64,000 bases of DNA, taken from positions 1-64,000 of the forward strand of contig NZ_JANHOF010000006.1 of NCBI RefSeq assembly GCF_024498075.1. Direction: 5' to 3'. This document shows positions 60,709 to 64,000 of the stretch, one piece after another. Under the pieces are notes generated by a model. The model was given only the letters and a program-made list of their open reading frames with translations. It made no database searches and was not told the DNA's origin. How positions within the stretch are numbered: position 1 is the stretch's first letter; every line of letters starts with the position of its first letter. The stretch comes from Paenibacillus mendelii (lineage in GTDB: Bacteria > Bacillota > Bacilli > Paenibacillales > Paenibacillaceae). A program made the translations under genes and the position numbers.

Positions 60709-62850
60709 TTGAACCAGTCGATGCGTCATGCAGCAGCAGAACCGCCAATCGCGCAAGCGAACCACTCATGGGATGAGGAAACAAACCTGCTCCAGTATCA
60801 TTACAACGGCAGAACGATTATTTCGATACCGCTGCCGGAAGGCGTCAAAGCATATTACCGCCGCGTGTCCGACGGGAATCTTCAGACCAGTCCGTTCGTG
60901 CAGCAATTGTATTTGGCATTCGAACGGCCGCAGCGTGTTCGGGTTACATTTGAATTAAGTGAGGATGCCATAAATATGCGTCCTCGGCGGGCCGCAGATG
61001 GGGAAGCGATCCTCGGCCAGTCCGGCCGGCCAACCATCTATGGGGCGAATGGCCTGTATGATGTGCTGCAGGATTTATTAATCGATTGGCATGGGGCGGA
61101 TTGGCGCTGGGCTTGCGATAGAATTAGAACTCAAGATAATGGAAACGCCATCGCCGAGATCGATGTAGAGGTCGGGGTGACACCCTGGATTATCAATCTG
61201 CGAATGCACTATTACCGGAAGCATCTGAATTTCTCTTACCATAAGCCATGGGAATGGCGCCCGAACTTGAAGCCGGTATCCGGCTGGTGTTCATGGGAAG
61301 CATACCGCAGAGATATCGAAGAGGCGGATGTATTAAGCTCCGCCCGTTTCATAAGTGATCACTTCAAGGCGTATGGACTGGAGTATGTGCAATTGGACGA
61401 TGGCTTCCAGCCCTCGCTCATACCGCAGTCAGCTGACGGCACAGTGGCAGAAGCGTGGTTGAGAACGAATGAAAAGTTTCCATCGGGTCATGAGGGGCTT
61501 ACATCGGGTATTAAAGAATGTGGGCTGCAGCCCGGAATCTGGACGAATGCCGTAGTCACAAATCCGGATTTCGCGGCATTAAGCGATTCCTGTATCAAGG
61601 ATCAGGAAGGCAGCCCGATCAAGGGCAAATGGATCGGTTACGTCTTGGATTGTACGCCGGAAACATTAGCCCGTCATGTCGCCCCATACTATAGGGGAAT
61701 GAATGAATTCGGCTATACGTATTTCAAAACCGATGCGATACGCCATTTAATCTACGATGGTTTGCATGAGGCTGTGAAAGAGGGACTGATCAGTAACGAC
61801 GAAGCGGAAGCGAAATTCAGGGCTTTCTTGGCATGTGCCAAGGAACAGATCGGGGACGCCTATTTGTTGTCCTGTTGGGGCGTGTTTAGTGAGGTTGTCG
61901 GTCTCGCAGACGCATGCCGAATCGCCACTGATTCCAATCCGAGCTGGCCAGCCATCCGGATGCAGCTGGTGGAGACCGCCCGCTGGTTCCATACGCACCG
62001 GATACTCTTCCTGAACGATCCGGACCACGTATGTGTACGCGCACCAATGGAGTGGGCGAAGTCGGCCATTTCGCTCGTTGCCCTGACAGGCAGCTTGTTA
62101 ATGATCAGTGATAAGCCTGAGAACTATGATGATGAAAGGATCCATATGATTCGCCGCAATCTGCCGCCGCTATCCACCGTTACGGCTGAGACAGGTGCGC
62201 TCGATATAAACTACCCTGCGTTCGCTTGGACGCATGTGCAGGGTTATGCCATTGATCTGGATAAAGCGGATCAACAGCATACGGGTCACGGCCATAAACC
62301 GCCGGTCGGTCATCCCGGTCATCCGTTTACGACCCTATGGGCGATCCATATGCAGACAACGGATAGAACCTGGTGCGTAGCCGGCCGGTTCGCGACGGAG
62401 CCGCTGCAAGCATCCGTTCTAGAGATCGCACAGCTTGGATTAAATCCAGCGCGGGAATATGCCGTGTTCGATTTCTGGCAGCAGCAGTACATGGGCAGGT
62501 ATACCGAATCCATTCCGTGCCATGAGCTTGAAGTCGGCAGCTGTCAAATCATGGCGGTTTGCCCGGTTGATCATAAACCTGTTCTCCTTGCATCCTCACG
62601 GCATGTCAGTATGGACGCGATCAGCGTGCTTCATGAAAGCTGGGACAATGGCCTGCATACACTGAAGCTTGCAGGTGTACCCGGTACTTCGGAGAATTAT
62701 TGGTACTATGTGCCAGCAGGTTTTACTGTGTTGGGTTTAAGCGTTGATAATGGTCAAGGCGATTGGAGCATAGAGGGGGAGACGGTGAAGCTAACCATCT
62801 GCTTCACTGGGGAAGAAACCTTATCGAAGCTCTCATTTGGACAATTGTAA
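60709..62850 (+). CDS. GH36-like alpha-galactosidase-family glycosidase
   Basis: 713 aa, cytoplasmic, from TTG 60709 with AAAGGAGG 8 nt upstream; an in-frame ATG at 60658 precedes this site. N-terminal beta domain, then a TIM barrel of clan GH-D: GWCSWEAY, YVQLDDGFQ, nucleophile Asp342 in YFKTDAI, candidate acid/base Asp408 in CRIATDSNPSW. Fits retaining alpha-galactosidases or related enzymes of GH36; substrate not certain. It would act on oligosaccharides imported by the preceding ABC system. Confidence 0.8.
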   Translation: MNQSMRHAAAEPPIAQANHSWDEETNLLQYHYNGRTIISIPLPEGVKAYYRRVSDGNLQTSPFVQQLYLAFERPQRVRVTFELSEDAINMRPRRAADGEAILGQSGRPTIYGANGLYDVLQDLLIDWHGADWRWACDRIRTQDNGNAIAEIDVEVGVTPWIINLRMHYYRKHLNFSYHKPWEWRPNLKPVSGWCSWEAYRRDIEEADVLSSARFISDHFKAYGLEYVQLDDGFQPSLIPQSADGTVAEAWLRTNEKFPSGHEGLTSGIKECGLQPGIWTNAVVTNPDFAALSDSCIKDQEGSPIKGKWIGYVLDCTPETLARHVAPYYRGMNEFGYTYFKTDAIRHLIYDGLHEAVKEGLISNDEAEAKFRAFLACAKEQIGDAYLLSCWGVFSEVVGLADACRIATDSNPSWPAIRMQLVETARWFHTHRILFLNDPDHVCVRAPMEWAKSAISLVALTGSLLMISDKPENYDDERIHMIRRNLPPLSTVTAETGALDINYPAFAWTHVQGYAIDLDKADQQHTGHGHKPPVGHPGHPFTTLWAIHMQTTDRTWCVAGRFATEPLQASVLEIAQLGLNPAREYAVFDFWQQQYMGRYTESIPCHELEVGSCQIMAVCPVDHKPVLLASSRHVSMDAISVLHESWDNGLHTLKLAGVPGTSENYWYYVPAGFTVLGLSVDNGQGDWSIEGETVKLTICFTGEETLSKLSFGQL

Positions 62851-62908
62851 CAGTAATGGTGTCTATCGCCGGTCTTTAGTTGCAAGAATAGTGAGGGAGG
62901 AAGAGTTG

Positions 62909-64000
62909 ATGAGTAAGCGGACAGCCCGGCTGCAGTTTGAAACTTCCGATGAACGGCTGCTGGCGAGCTTTGAATGGGCGAAGCAGCAAGCCTTGTCTTA
63001 TGTGTTCGAAGATGATCCGGTTGGACAATGGTATGAAGCGGCATTACCCGGCCGCGAAGCCTTCTGCATGAGAGATGTGGCCCATCATGCAGCCGGTGCG
63101 CAGCTGCTGGGACTGGCGGAGCATACGAAGAATATGCTTCATAAGTTTGCCATGAACATTTCTCCGAATCGGGACTGGTGCAGCTACTGGGAAATCAACA
63201 GATGGGATAAGCCCGCATCGGTGGATTATCTTAACGATAAAGACTTCTGGTATAATTTGCCCGCTAATTTCGATGTCCTCTATTGCTGCTATCGGATGTA
63301 CCTGTGGACGGGGGATTCTGCCTATCTCGAAGATCAGGCGTTTAACCGTTTCTACGAAAGCACGGTAACCTCGTACGTTCAAGCCTGGGACAAAGACGGG
63401 GACGGCATGTTGGAGCATCTTCCCGAGTACGGGAGGCGTGGAATCGCCTCATATATCGAAGAAAACATCGGAAACAGCGATATTCGGATCGGGGCCGATC
63501 TGATTGCCGCTCAGTTTGCGGCCTATAGAGCTTATGCAGCGATTCTGAGCTTGAAGAATGAAAACGACCGCTCCGTAGTGTTCGCCGAGCAGGCCAGATT
63601 GCTGCAGCAGCGATTTCATCACCAATGGATTAATCCGGCAAACGGCAAATATTATGCGGCCATGTTCCAGGACATGAGTCAGACGGATGAGTGGAATAAC
63701 GTTATGCTCGGCTTCTTCGGGATTGCCTCGGATGACAGGGCTACACGGAACCTTCTGGATGACATCACCTATTGGAGTTATTTCGACAAAGTTCCCCTGA
63801 TCGAGATGATGTCATACGTGCCTGAAGTTTTATATAAGTATGGCTGAATGAAGAAGGATATAACTTTCTGCAGCGATTGGCGGATCCATCCATGAAACGC
63901 AGAGTATATCCCGAGGTATCGTTCTCCTGGATCGGATGTCTTGCGGAAGGATTGATGGGCATTCGCCCTAATGCCTCGACGCGAACGTTGAATACGTGCC
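62909..64000 (+). pseudogene. Six-hairpin-type glycosidase, frameshifted near 63842 and cut by window end
   Basis: ATG 62909 behind GGGAGG opens a frame of 312 codons that looks like an (alpha/alpha)6 glycosidase (MRDVAHHAAGAQLLGLAEH; WCSYWEINRWDKPASVDYL; WYNLPANFDVLYCCYRMYLWTGD). The frame ends at TGA 63845-63847 after VLYKYG. In the next frame the protein continues at once as LNEEGYNFLQRLADPSMKRR and then VYPEVSFSWIGCLAEGLMG to the window end. One base seems lost in the Gly codon at 63842-63843. Upstream neighbours fit an oligosaccharide pathway. It could be a true mutation or a sequencing error. Confidence 0.7.

Overview
The window looks like chromosomal DNA of a Paenibacillus-like member of the Bacillales. 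It carries Bacillus-type housekeeping genes (sigW-rsiW, cdaA-cdaR-glmM, a glmS ribozyme in front of glmS, ydfHIJ), Gram-positive ribosome binding sites, and several LplABC-type sugar importers paired with YesMN-type two-component systems and glycosidases. This is inference from gene content; no 16S rRNA is present.

Layout. 1-326: end of a tRNA cluster (Gly, Arg, Pro, Gly). 505-4715: secreted SH3-amidase and PEP carboxylase. 5050-13030: cell-envelope block: ECF sigma factor and anti-sigma factor, c-di-AMP cyclase CdaA and its regulator CdaR, GlmM, then the glmS ribozyme and GlmS, so c-di-AMP synthesis sits beside amino-sugar precursor supply. 13031-14421: AT-rich decayed zone with a short tandem repeat and broken XRE and HEPN-like genes. 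14674-18042: small ORF abutting a NarL-type sensor kinase, its regulator and two membrane proteins. 18245-19530: IS3-family relic and a second XRE fragment. 19561-23722: YdfH-YdfI-YdfJ system. 23840-27085: accessory genes and relics (an SGNH protein without its serine, SDR and isochorismatase fragments, VOC, APH-like kinase, small membrane protein).

27120-37234: sugar locus A (YesN/YesM, two permeases, binding lipoprotein, large secreted hydrolase-like protein). 37309-39986: divergent DinB-like gene and TetR-DNA glycosylase operon sharing two near-identical palindromes, flanked by relics. 40160-48431: locus B, three AraC regulators beside a GH2 beta-mannosidase, a Gfo/Idh/MocA dehydrogenase and a GH99-like protein. 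48503-51217: a membrane protein with a PrsW-like protease region, a Pro/Asp/Lys-rich linker and a C-terminal domain with a nuclease-like D...ExK signature, followed directly by a small probable immunity gene; this is the most unusual system here. 51564-64000: locus C (SDR, mannonate/altronate dehydratase, kinase/regulator pair, binding lipoprotein, two permeases, GH36-like enzyme, and a frameshifted six-hairpin-type gene running off the window).

The sugar loci fit scavenging of plant mannan or uronic-acid-containing polymers: kinase/AraC regulators sense a ligand, ABC importers take up oligosaccharides, and cytoplasmic glycosidases and dehydrogenases process them. Putative cre boxes lie upstream of loci A and C. 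Substrates are not determined by the sequence.
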